Below, piece by piece: positions 1 through 5,782 of a stretch of 6,893 bases of DNA (position 1 is its first letter; each line of letters starts with the position of its first letter). The translations under genes were made by a program, and so were the position numbers. The notes beneath the pieces were generated by a model that searched no databases, was not told the DNA's origin, and saw only the letters and a program-made list of their open reading frames with translations. Source of the DNA: DATKMG01 sp035541995 (lineage in GTDB: Bacteria; Acidobacteriota; Terriglobia; Versatilivoradales; Versatilivoraceae); the NCBI GenBank assembly GCA_035541995.1, contig DATKMG010000780.1, positions 1 through 6,893 of the forward strand. Reading direction: 5' to 3'.

Positions 1-15
1 AGAGAAGGCGGCCGA

Positions 16-204
16 CTAAGCTACTGGAAAAAGTCCAACTAGGGACACCCCAGAAATCATATCTGCAGGTTCTTTGTTGGATAACTCGCATTTTTTCAAG
101 ACCTCATCCGCACTCTCCGCAATGAATCAAAGGACTAAGCGTGAGTCCAGCTCTTGTCCCCCAATCTCTTCGGCTTTCTGTCCAGCCAATTTCATCTGTT
201 CTAC
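16..204 (-). pseudogene. Possible C-terminal remnant of an unidentified gene next to the IS end
   Basis: Read on the - strand from 204 down, the frame gives 25 codons, a TGA at 129-127, then 36 further codons ending in TAG at 18-16. The translation looks like soluble protein: the first part contains GQKAEEIGGQELDSRLVL and the second contains FIAESADEVLKKCELSNKEP. I do not recognise the family. No start codon with a good ribosome binding site is visible, and the frame runs straight out of the IS end, so it may be the 3' part of a gene cut by the insertion. It is also in the same frame as the transposase, directly after that gene's stop, which may be chance. The internal TGA suggests decay; a recoded selenocysteine or a sequencing error is possible but unsupported. 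The stretch is short, so a chance open frame cannot be excluded. Confidence 0.3.
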
Positions 205-217
205 CAGGTAATGTCAA
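189..217 (-). promoter_or_regulatory. Possible hybrid outward promoter at the IS right end
   Basis: On the - strand a perfect -35 TTGACA (217-212) lies inside the element and faces outward. After a 17-nt spacer comes TGAAAT (194-189) in the flanking DNA, matching 4 of 6 bases of the -10 consensus. Outward -35 boxes in terminal repeats are known for IS256 elements and can build hybrid promoters with neighbouring DNA. It would transcribe leftwards through the remnant at 1-206 and beyond. Activity is inferred from spacing only. Confidence 0.4.
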
Positions 218-244
218 GCTGCATGTGTAAAATTCTTGAGGGTG
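207..244 (+). repeat. IS right terminal inverted repeat
   Basis: It begins GGTAATGT and ends TTGAGGGTG. The strongest shared blocks with the other end are TGTGTAAAA and GAGGGTG. The repeat overlaps the last codons and stop (216-214) of the transposase gene, so the C-terminus KNFTHAA is encoded inside the repeat. It also contains an outward-facing TTGACA at 217-212. Confidence 0.65.
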
Positions 245-1407
245 CGGTTTTTCCACTCCTGGTTAAATCGGTTGAAGATGGCAAAGATAATTCGATCCAC
301 ACTTTGGATGTTCACAAAGGTCACCATGGGTCTGGTTCTACGCCTCACTTCGACAAAGCACCGTTCAATCACATTGGTCGTGCGCAACGACCGCCACAAC
401 AGCTTGGGCATATAATAGAAGTTCAACAATTCAGGCAAATCCTTTTCCAGTTGCTTCACCATCGTGGGGTAGTCCTTCTGCCAACGCAGACGAAACTGTT
501 TGAAGGCTTGTTGAGCTTGCTGCCGATTGGCCGCTAAGTAAAGGGCCTGGGCTCCTCGCTTGACCTGGTCATAGTCGCACTTGCGAACCTTTTCCAGAAT
601 GTTGCGCATTTTGTGGACCCAGCAGCGCTGATGTAACACGCGGGGATAAACGGTTTCCAGGGCCGCCGCCAGGCCGGCACACCCATCGGTCAAGATGAGC
701 TTCAAATGATGACCTTTCAATCCGCGTTGCTGCAAATCATTGAGCAGCCCTTCCCAGGCATTTTGACTTTCACTCTGGGCTCGTAGAAACGTGATCAGTT
801 GCCTCTTGCCATTCAGCTGGACTCCATACGCCACCAGTAACAAGACTTTCTTGGTTCCTGTGGCCCGCCGCACTTTCAGCCAGATCCCATCCAGAAACAG
901 ATAGACCCAGTCGTCGGCCAAGCCGGCCCGCTGGAACTCCTCCACCTTCTGGTTTAGACAACGAGTCAGTTGAGAAACTGTTTGGGCACTGACCGGCTCC
1001 TCGGTCAGAGTGGCCACCACCTGACCGACTTGCCGCGTCGAGATCCCTCGCAGAAAGGCCTCCCGAATCAACAAGGCCAACTCCGGAGCGCGGCGCTGTA
1101 ATTTCTCTACCCCCTTCGGCAAAAAGCTCCGCTGTCGGGTCCGCCGAATCCGCAACCGAATGGCTCCCAACACGGTGTCGTACACCCGCTCATAATAGCC
1201 GTTGCGCGAATCTTTCCGGGGTCGTTCTTCGCTCCCTCGTTCATAGGGGTCCAGCCCTAAATACCGCGCCATCTGAGCCTCCGAGTCCTCCTCCAACAGC
1301 TTCTGCCACAGCCCCTTGGTTTTCCCGTACAAATCTCCCCAGAATGTCTCCTGCAACTCCTCCACGAAATGTTGAAACTGTTCGGTGATCGGTGTAGCTT
1401 TCTTCAT
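214..1407 (-). CDS. IS256-family (mutator type) DDE transposase
   Basis: This 397-residue protein should catalyse excision and copy-out transposition of its own element, acting on the terminal inverted repeats with divalent metal. It has the full length usual for the family. The DDE triad can be placed at Asp173 (in FLDGIW), Asp241 (in LTDGCAG) and Glu348 (in TTNVIER). The family's conserved C-x2-H lies between the second and third acidic residues at Cys262/His265 (RCWVHK), followed by the helical insertion. The RRRTRP block after the catalytic Glu is also typical. The frame is intact, so the enzyme may be active. The ATG at 1407-1405 is preceded by an AAAGGA-like binding site (1424-1419) 11 nt away, and the bases between take part in a stem-loop that may limit translation. 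The gene's 3' end runs into the right terminal repeat. Confidence 0.95.
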   Translation of the reverse strand: MKKATPITEQFQHFVEELQETFWGDLYGKTKGLWQKLLEEDSEAQMARYLGLDPYERGSEERPRKDSRNGYYERVYDTVLGAIRLRIRRTRQRSFLPKGVEKLQRRAPELALLIREAFLRGISTRQVGQVVATLTEEPVSAQTVSQLTRCLNQKVEEFQRAGLADDWVYLFLDGIWLKVRRATGTKKVLLLVAYGVQLNGKRQLITFLRAQSESQNAWEGLLNDLQQRGLKGHHLKLILTDGCAGLAAALETVYPRVLHQRCWVHKMRNILEKVRKCDYDQVKRGAQALYLAANRQQAQQAFKQFRLRWQKDYPTMVKQLEKDLPELLNFYYMPKLLWRSLRTTNVIERCFVEVRRRTRPMVTFVNIQSVDRIIFAIFNRFNQEWKNRTLKNFTHAA

Positions 1408-1476
1408 AGGGTGTAAGGTCCTTTCTAGGTTTGTGGTTCTTCCTGCTTTGCGGGCAGAAAAACCAACTTACACCCT
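1408..1476 (-). promoter_or_regulatory. Stem-loop in the transposase leader that can cover its translation start
   Basis: On the transposase transcript, AGGGTGTAAG (1476-1467) is perfectly complementary to CTTACACCCT (1417-1408), which lies directly before the ATG. Inner pairings GGTT/AACC and CTGCC/GGCAG-like segments between 1436 and 1465 allow a longer imperfect hairpin. The ribosome binding site (1424-1419) is enclosed next to the 10-bp helix. Many insertion sequences use such folds to block translation of transcripts reading in from outside, because only those include the distal arm. That role is inferred here. Confidence 0.5.
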
Positions 1477-1508
1477 CTTGCTTTTTACACACAGAAAATT
1501 ACATCACC
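1471..1508 (-). repeat. IS left terminal inverted repeat
   Basis: Read on the - strand it starts GGTGATGT, contains TGTGTAAAA and ends AAGAGGGTG, matching the right repeat at 26 of 38 positions without gaps. Its inner part overlaps the distal arm of the transposase leader hairpin. Confidence 0.65.
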
Positions 1509-1524
1509 TCCCATGGTCCCATGG
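1509..1524. repeat. 8-bp tandem repeat TCCCATGG x2 abutting the IS
   Basis: TCCCATGG occurs twice in direct tandem immediately outside the IS left repeat. Eight bases is the usual target duplication size of IS256 elements, so it could be the scar of an earlier insertion and excision at the same spot, but it could also be chance. No copy is seen at the other IS end. Confidence 0.45.
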
Positions 1525-1658
1525 TCGCCAATGCCGGATATCGCTGTCGGGTCAGCTTTCTTCCGATTGGGTTGAAGCACAACCCTGAAACATCACAACT
1601 CCTCCAGTTCTCAATTTGGACAGACCTCGATGGCGAGCCATCCAGGGTCAGAATGAAG

Positions 1659-1688
1659 TTGACAGCGATTTTTTCCTTTCGTTATAGT
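1659..1688 (+). promoter_or_regulatory. Sigma-70-type promoter for rpsA
   Basis: A perfect -35 TTGACA (1659-1664) is followed, after an 18-nt spacer, by TATAGT (1683-1688), 5 of 6 with the -10 consensus. Transcription should start near 1695, giving an rpsA leader of about 260 nt. It lies outside the IS, so rpsA does not appear to rely on an IS promoter. This is the best promoter match I found in the window. Confidence 0.65.
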
Positions 1689-1694
1689 AAGTTC

Positions 1695-1958
1695 GCTTCC
1701 ATTTCCGTTAAAAGAACTACCCGGCTTTGAAAACCGGGGCTAATTGGTAACGACGAGGGTAATGTTCTTGTCAGCCATCTCATATATTGGCTTAAGGGTT
1801 GAGCTTTACTTAGCCCAGGGTCGACAAACCAAATCTAGCGGATAGCACGCTTGAATCCCGCACTAGGGCAGTCTGGCATGCGTGTATTGGACAAAAACGA
1901 GCGTTCTCCCCAATCTAAGGGGAGAGAAAGCGAACAGCCCCGTGGAGAGGGGCAACCT
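1695..1958 (+). promoter_or_regulatory. Structured rpsA leader with GGA-loop hairpin (possible S1 autoregulatory site)
   Basis: Four hairpins can be drawn. They are CCCGG/CCGGG (1720-1724 with 1734-1738), GGCTTAAG/CTTAGCC (1789-1796 with 1809-1815, one bulge), TCTCCCC/GGGGAGA (1905-1911 with 1919-1925, 7-nt loop) and GCCCC/GGGGC (1937-1941 with 1949-1953). The loop of the last is GTGGAGA, so the Shine-Dalgarno-like GGAGAGG sits in the loop and 3' arm, six to fourteen bases before the ATG. In enterobacteria S1 represses its own mRNA by binding leader hairpins with GGA in their loops. The same logic here is inference, but it fits. The stretch 1851-1958 also stays open in the rpsA frame from a TTG. 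Confidence 0.45.
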
Positions 1959-3395
1959 ATGGGCACCGAGCAGGAAAACCGAGAATCGAACTTCGAACAA
2001 CTCCTTGCCCAATATGACCGGGCAGGGGGGTTGACCGAAGGTGAAGTGCTACGAGGCAAAATCGTAGAAATTACATCTTCTGAAGTGGTGGTTGACGTAG
2101 GTTATAAATCCGAAGGGGCGATCTCAGTCGAGGAGTTTAGGCAGCCTGATGGTTCGATCAAACATCGGCTTGGCGATGAAGTCGACGTCATTTTGGAGTC
2201 TGTTGAGGGGAAGAACGGTCTACTGAGGCTATCCCGTGAAAAAGCCGAGAAACACCGCGCCTGGGATGACCTTGAAACCGCATTTCATGAACAGAGGTCG
2301 CTCCCTGGCGTCGTCTTGGGACGCACAAAGGGTGGACTTTCAGTCGACATCGGTGTCAAGGCCTTCCTCCCCGGCTCCCAGATAGATGTCAGGCCGACCC
2401 GAAACCTCGATGCCTTGATTGGGCAAACCATTGAGTGTCGTGTAATCAAACTCAGCAAACTCCGCAACAACATCGTCGTGTCCAGGAAATGCATCCTTGA
2501 AGAGAAGCTTCGCCAACGAAGAGAAGCAACCCTGTCCAACCTCAATGAAGGGGCCGTTGTCAAAGGGACTGTCAAGAATGTCACCGATTACGGGGTGTTC
2601 GTGGACTTGGGGGGAATCGATGGGTTGTTGCACATTTCTGATATATCCTGGGGAAGACTTGGTCATCCGTCCAAGAGGTTTTCGATCGGGATGGAGATCC
2701 AAACGGTTGTTCTGAAATTTGACCGAGAGAAAGAACGAGTCTCCTTAGGTTACAAACAACTGGTCGCTGATCCATGGTTGTCGGTGACCAAGAAGTTCCC
2801 GACCGGGTCGAAAGTCCAGGGGAAAGTCGCCAGTCTGGCTGATTATGGGGCCTTCATTGAGCTGGAGGAAGGGATCGAAGGACTGGTCCATGTTTCAGAG
2901 ATGTCATGGACCAGGCGCTTGAAAACCCCGGCAGAAGTGGTTTCCACTGGGGATCTGGTTGAGGTAGTCGTCTTGGATGTCCAGCCTGCAGAGAGGCGGA
3001 TGGCACTTGGAATGAGACAAGCCGTGCCTGATCCCTGGACCGGTCTAGGCGACCGATGCTCTGTGGGTGAAGTCGTCCAAGGGAGAGTCGCCAACCTCAC
3101 TGATTTCGGGGCATTTGTTGAAATCGAGGATGGAATCGAGGGGCTTATCCATGTCTCTGACTTCAACTCATTTCGGAAGGTAAAGCATCCAGCGGAGGTT
3201 CTAAAGAAAGGGGAGACAATTAAGGTCATAATAACGCACATAGACGCAGAGAATCACAGACTCTCGCTGAGTTATGTCCCCCCTCAACAAAACAAGGGAA
3301 TTGCTATGGCTGCCAATGCTGGAGTCCAGGGATCCCTATTGTCCCATGGGGAAAAGGATAGTCTTCGGGACAGTAAAGATGAGCAGAATCCTTGA
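1959..3395 (+). CDS. rpsA: 30S ribosomal protein S1
   Basis: S1 binds the ribosome and single-stranded mRNA to help recruit and unfold messages at initiation. The 478-residue product carries five S1 OB-fold repeats at about residues 27-93, 112-176, 197-266, 282-352 and 369-439, then a polar tail. Repeats 3-5 are the clearest, each with a G-x-V-x-N/S-(L/V)-x-D-(Y/F)-G-x-F core and a later G-(L/I)-(L/V/I)-H-(I/V)-S block; the first two are divergent, as in S1 proteins that use them to dock on the ribosome. Enterobacterial S1 has six repeats, so this is a shorter form common outside that group. I chose ATG 1959 because GGAGAGG stands just before it and the protein then opens MGTEQENRESNFEQLLAQYD, as S1 proteins do. 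The frame is open back to a TTG at 1851 (514 residues), but that stretch looks like structured leader. The gene probably has its own promoter at 1659. Confidence 0.93.
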   Translation: MGTEQENRESNFEQLLAQYDRAGGLTEGEVLRGKIVEITSSEVVVDVGYKSEGAISVEEFRQPDGSIKHRLGDEVDVILESVEGKNGLLRLSREKAEKHRAWDDLETAFHEQRSLPGVVLGRTKGGLSVDIGVKAFLPGSQIDVRPTRNLDALIGQTIECRVIKLSKLRNNIVVSRKCILEEKLRQRREATLSNLNEGAVVKGTVKNVTDYGVFVDLGGIDGLLHISDISWGRLGHPSKRFSIGMEIQTVVLKFDREKERVSLGYKQLVADPWLSVTKKFPTGSKVQGKVASLADYGAFIELEEGIEGLVHVSEMSWTRRLKTPAEVVSTGDLVEVVVLDVQPAERRMALGMRQAVPDPWTGLGDRCSVGEVVQGRVANLTDFGAFVEIEDGIEGLIHVSDFNSFRKVKHPAEVLKKGETIKVIITHIDAENHRLSLSYVPPQQNKGIAMAANAGVQGSLLSHGEKDSLRDSKDEQNP

Positions 3396-3569
3396 AGATC
3401 AAGCATTGACAAAGTTAAGCTCTAATGATTGTGTCTGGCCATTGGTGGAACACTTCCCCAACACACGATTGAAAAAAACATTTGCAAAACTAGGGCAATG
3501 AAATGTACATTCACTCCGTCTCTTCAGAGGTGGGGGTAGCGGACTGCTGATATTTGAAAGGGAATTACC
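3396..3569 (+). other. rpsA-ihfB intergenic spacer
   Basis: This 174-nt spacer has no gene I can support. It contains a 10-bp palindrome AATGTACATT (3502-3511) and an A-rich run near 3472-3479. AAGGGA at 3558-3563 is the ribosome binding site of the next gene, 6 nt before its ATG. I see no hairpin followed by a T-run, so rpsA transcription may continue into ihfB. TTGACA just after the rpsA stop lacks a fitting -10 box. Confidence 0.5.
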
Positions 3570-3860
3570 ATGACAAAAGCGGATCTAGTTGATGAAGTGT
3601 GCCGGGTAACGGAGCTGAGCCGAAAGGATTCGGAGGTTGTCGTCGAAACCATCTTCGAAAGCATTATTAAAGCTCTCAAATCAGGAGACAAGCTTGAGGT
3701 GAGAGGATTTGGTAGTTTCCGAATCCGCGAGCGCAAGCCTCGACAAGGGCGTAACCCCAAGACGGGGGAAAAAGTTAACGTTCCGGAAAAGAAAGTGCCC
3801 TATTTTAAGCCCAGCAAGGAATTGAAGGATCTGATTAATATTGTTCCTTCCTCATCTTGA
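3570..3860 (+). CDS. HU/IHF-family DNA-bending protein, IHF beta-like
   Basis: This 96-residue nucleoid protein should bind DNA as a dimer and bend it sharply, shaping the chromosome and assisting promoters such as those using sigma-54. Full family length is present: N-terminal helices (residues 3-40), the signature region EVRGFGSFRIRERKPRQGRN (43-62) and the beta-arm with Pro63 in RNPKTGE, the residue that intercalates at the DNA kink. The C-terminal VPYFKPSKELKD resembles IHF beta more than HU. Position directly downstream of rpsA matches the enterobacterial rpsA-ihfB order, which supports an IHF-beta-like call, although outside Proteobacteria such proteins are often named simply HU. The start is well set by AAGGGA 6 nt upstream. 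The TGA stop is one base before the HIT gene start, so the two are probably co-translated. Confidence 0.92.
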   Translation: MTKADLVDEVCRVTELSRKDSEVVVETIFESIIKALKSGDKLEVRGFGSFRIRERKPRQGRNPKTGEKVNVPEKKVPYFKPSKELKDLINIVPSSS

Positions 3861-3861
3861 C

Positions 3862-4347
3862 ATGGACTATTTATGGACCCCATGGAGATATCAGTATATT
3901 TCGACCATTGACAAAGAGCATAAGGAGTGTGTCTTTTGTGTTGGAGACTCTACTGACTGTGACAGTGACCGCCTGATCCTTTATCGGGGGAGGCTCAACT
4001 TTGTTATGATGAATCTCTTCCCATACACCAGTGGCCACGTCATGATCAGCCCATATCAGCATTTCTCCGATCTTTCTGAATGCACCCCAGAGCAAGCTAC
4101 AGAAATGTGGCAACTCACCCAGACGGCTAAGAAGGCAATCACCCTAACCTATCACCCGGATGGCTTTAATATTGGAATGAACCTTGGCAGATGTGCAGGT
4201 GCCGGGGTGGAGCACCATTTGCATTTACATGTTGTCCCCAGATGGATTGGGGACGCCAACTTCATGACCGTCATTGGCGAAAGTCGGGTTCTTCCCGACG
4301 ATTTGGGGACAAGTTACCGGAAGTTGCGAGCCTATTTTCAGCCCTGA
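3862..4347 (+). CDS. HIT-family nucleotide hydrolase/phosphorylase (Ap4A-type)
   Basis: This 161-residue HIT-domain protein probably acts on dinucleoside polyphosphates (Ap4A phosphorylase-like) or a related nucleotide conjugate through a covalent nucleotidyl-histidine; the true substrate cannot be read from sequence. The histidine triad is His119-Leu-His121-Leu-His123-Val-Val, with His121 the expected nucleophile. A Cys23-x2-Cys26 pair and His67 (SPYQH) suggest the zinc site of the longer HIT branch. The N-terminal MDYLWTPWRYQYI and the NLFPYTSGHVMISP core are typical of bacterial Ap4A-phosphorylase-like proteins. The ATG follows the upstream stop by one base (TGACATG), and no Shine-Dalgarno is visible, so translation is likely coupled to the ihfB-like gene. 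A TTG at 3841 gives 7 more residues but overlaps the upstream gene and is less likely. Confidence 0.93.
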   Translation: MDYLWTPWRYQYISTIDKEHKECVFCVGDSTDCDSDRLILYRGRLNFVMMNLFPYTSGHVMISPYQHFSDLSECTPEQATEMWQLTQTAKKAITLTYHPDGFNIGMNLGRCAGAGVEHHLHLHVVPRWIGDANFMTVIGESRVLPDDLGTSYRKLRAYFQP

Positions 4348-4379
4348 CAAGTTCTCCCTGGAAGAATCTTTCCCCAACT

Positions 4380-4410
4380 AACTAGAATCTAGTTCCTCCC
4401 TAATGTTTTT
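4380..4410 (+). terminator. Weak candidate terminator after the HIT gene
   Basis: The palindrome at 4380-4394 can form a 6-bp AT-rich stem with a 3-nt loop, and a T-rich stretch (GTTTTTCCTTTC) begins about 10 nt later. The stem is weak and the T-run is not adjacent, so this is only a possible transcription end for the rpsA-ihfB-HIT group. Confidence 0.2.
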
Positions 4411-4456
4411 CCTTTCTCTTTCCGAAGTAACTGATTGGCTGTGAAACCAACTGTCC

Positions 4457-4489
4457 GCCTCGACGTTTCCAGGATGAAACTGGAGAGGC
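4457..4489 (+). repeat. Two-tier inverted repeat, possible structured leader RNA
   Basis: GCCTC (4457-4461) pairs with GAGGC (4485-4489), and inside it TCCAG (4468-4472) pairs with CTGGA (4480-4484). This leaves a 6-nt bulge on one side and a GATGAAA loop. Ten base pairs in this order suggest a folded RNA, but it matches no riboswitch or small RNA that I recognise. Confidence 0.35.
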
Positions 4490-4624
4490 TGGGGGAGAAG
4501 TGCCTGTAAAGGGTGGTTGTCACAAGAGCTAGTTAGAAGATTGCTTTCATGACCGGACTTCTCCGGAGATTTCAGTACCTGACATTATGAGTAATACACT
4601 TGTGTAACTTGTTCCTCTAGCATC

Positions 4625-5752
4625 ATGTTCTTTACGACTCCCAAAGAGAATGTTGAGTTAAAGATTCTCAATAGTTTCCGATGTGGCATTCTCTCGGTCA
4701 GTCTAGACAAGAGAATAACAGCAATCAACGAAATCGCGATGCGAATTCTTGAGTTGGAGGACAAGGACTATATTGGCAGTAACATGGAGGTAGTTTTCCA
4801 CAACCAAGAACAACTTCTTCAAATTCTTAGAGATGCATGCCAAATGAGGAACCTTCCCAGCCGGGCTGAAATGGAACTGAAAGTCAAAGAAGGTTCCGAA
4901 AGAACAGTGGGGTATACATTATCGTTTATCCGGAACGACGAGGACAAGATCGAAGGAATCTCCCTTTTTTTTAAGGACCTGACTCTCGTTGAACAAATGA
5001 ATGAGCAGGAGAAACTCAAAGACAGATTGGCAGCCCTAGGTCAAATGGCAGCAGGGCTGGCTCATGAAATTCGCAACCCATTGGCAGCAATTGAGTTAAC
5101 TACCAGTCTTATTAAGAGAAAACTGAGCGATCAACCTGCCTTTACTGCTCAGCTGGAGAAGGTCAACTCTGAAGTCAAGAAACTCAACAAGATCGTGTCT
5201 GACTGCCTGGAATTTGTACGTCCAGTCAAAGTCAGTGCGGGGAAGGTGGAACTGCCGGAGTTGCTGGATGAGTCCCTGGCCAGCGCGCTATCTGTTGTTT
5301 CAAGAGAAGGGATTACAGTAAGGAAGGAATACCTCCCCACACCATCAGTTTCTTTGGACTTGAGTCAAATGAAGCAAGTGTTCGTAAACATCCTTATGAA
5401 CGCACTGCAGGCGGTCGGTGACTCGGGGACCGTGTCGATCTCCTGTGGACCCTCCACCCTCTATCACAAGAACAGCCGCTACCCACGTGGTAAAACGGCG
5501 GAGACTAATCTTACCCTCCAGGTCAATTTGGCCCCCTATGCCTGGATCAAGATCTCCGACGATGGGTGCGGGATCCCAGAGGAAGTTTTGGGAAAGATCT
5601 TCTATCCCTTCTTCACGACCAAAGAACGGGGATCGGGCATTGGCCTGGCGATAGCCCAGAAGATAATTGACAGCCATCGCGGCAGCATAGATGTGGAGAG
5701 TGAAATAGGGAGAGGGACTACCTTTACAATCAAATTGCCCTTGTTGCCTTAG
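4625..5752 (+). CDS. Soluble NtrB-like sensor histidine kinase
   Basis: This 375-residue kinase should autophosphorylate on His147 and pass the phosphate to the sigma-54 activator encoded just downstream. No membrane segment is visible, so it is cytoplasmic and its signal is probably internal. Order of parts: PAS-like sensor (about 8-122), short linker, HisKA dimerisation domain with H-box LAHEIRNPLAAIE (145-157), then the HATPase domain. The ATPase shows an N-box (VNILMNALQ, Asn259), G1 SDDGCGIP (311-318), F-box FYPFFTTK (326-333) and G2 GSGIGLAIA (336-344), so it looks active. About 20 extra residues lie between N-box and G1 (around 273-303). The signal is unknown, so I give no gene symbol. 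ATG 4625 is the first start after an in-frame stop at 4592; no good Shine-Dalgarno precedes it. Confidence 0.93.
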   Translation: MFFTTPKENVELKILNSFRCGILSVSLDKRITAINEIAMRILELEDKDYIGSNMEVVFHNQEQLLQILRDACQMRNLPSRAEMELKVKEGSERTVGYTLSFIRNDEDKIEGISLFFKDLTLVEQMNEQEKLKDRLAALGQMAAGLAHEIRNPLAAIELTTSLIKRKLSDQPAFTAQLEKVNSEVKKLNKIVSDCLEFVRPVKVSAGKVELPELLDESLASALSVVSREGITVRKEYLPTPSVSLDLSQMKQVFVNILMNALQAVGDSGTVSISCGPSTLYHKNSRYPRGKTAETNLTLQVNLAPYAWIKISDDGCGIPEEVLGKIFYPFFTTKERGSGIGLAIAQKIIDSHRGSIDVESEIGRGTTFTIKLPLLP

Positions 5753-5782
5753 AAGCGATTCCAAATGCCGTTTGAGGACCCA

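Larger units (their letters stand above)
207..1508 (-). mobile_element. IS256-family insertion sequence, about 1.3 kb, apparently complete
   Basis: The element holds a single intact IS256-type transposase reading leftwards and is bounded by imperfect 38-bp terminal inverted repeats (207-244 and 1471-1508, 26 of 38 positions matching). A length near 1302 bp is normal for this family. IS256 elements usually make 8-9 bp target duplications. The flanks at 199-206 (TTCTACCA) and 1509-1516 (TCCCATGG) do not match, so the insertion may be old or the flanks rearranged by deletion or recombination. The exact tips are inferred from the repeat alignment, since no direct repeat fixes them. Confidence 0.85.
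4348..4624 (+). other. HIT-kinase intergenic region with foldable elements
   Basis: No gene is supported here. It holds a palindrome AACTAGA-A-TCTAGTT (4380-4394) and a two-tier stem (4457-4489) made of GCCTC/GAGGC and TCCAG/CTGGA. There is also a tight hairpin CCGGA-CTTC-TCCGG (about 4554-4567) and a dyad TACAC-TT-GTGTA (4595-4606) 18 nt before the kinase ATG. No strong sigma-70 or sigma-54 promoter is evident. The kinase promoter and any leader RNA probably lie here. Confidence 0.5.

Noticed and set aside
154..537. + strand frame of 127 codons opposite the transposase
   Set aside because: It is antisense to the intact transposase gene and shows no family features; shadow frame.
1498..1681. 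Open - strand frame between the IS and the rpsA promoter, with residues such as IAVNFILTLDGSPSRSVQIE
   Set aside because: It has no start codon with a binding site, is only about 60 codons, overlaps the promoter region and ends just inside the IS. It could be the other half of an interrupted gene but I cannot join it in frame with the 1-206 remnant.
1431..1730. + strand frame of 99 codons crossing the IS left end
   Set aside because: It starts inside the IS leader, runs through its terminal repeat and the rpsA promoter, and has no recognisable domain.
1718..1740. tRNA-Ser-like anticodon arm (CCGGC-TTTGAAA-ACCGG)
   Set aside because: No acceptor stem, D-arm or GGTTCGAATCC-like T-arm is found around it, and the arm has a mismatch.
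2285..3241. Several - strand frames opposite rpsA
   Set aside because: They mirror the S1 repeats and have no independent support.
3405..3430. TTGACA after the rpsA stop as a promoter for ihfB
   Set aside because: At spacings of 16-18 nt there is no reasonable -10 box; the nearest TAATGA is only 11 nt away.
4348..4624. Sigma-54 promoter for the kinase-regulator pair
   Set aside because: No GG-N10-GC arrangement with TGGCAC/TTGCA likeness was found on reading through the spacer.
5345..5764. - strand frame of 139 codons opposite the kinase ATPase domain
   Set aside because: It is antisense to clear HATPase motifs, with no binding site or domain; shadow frame.
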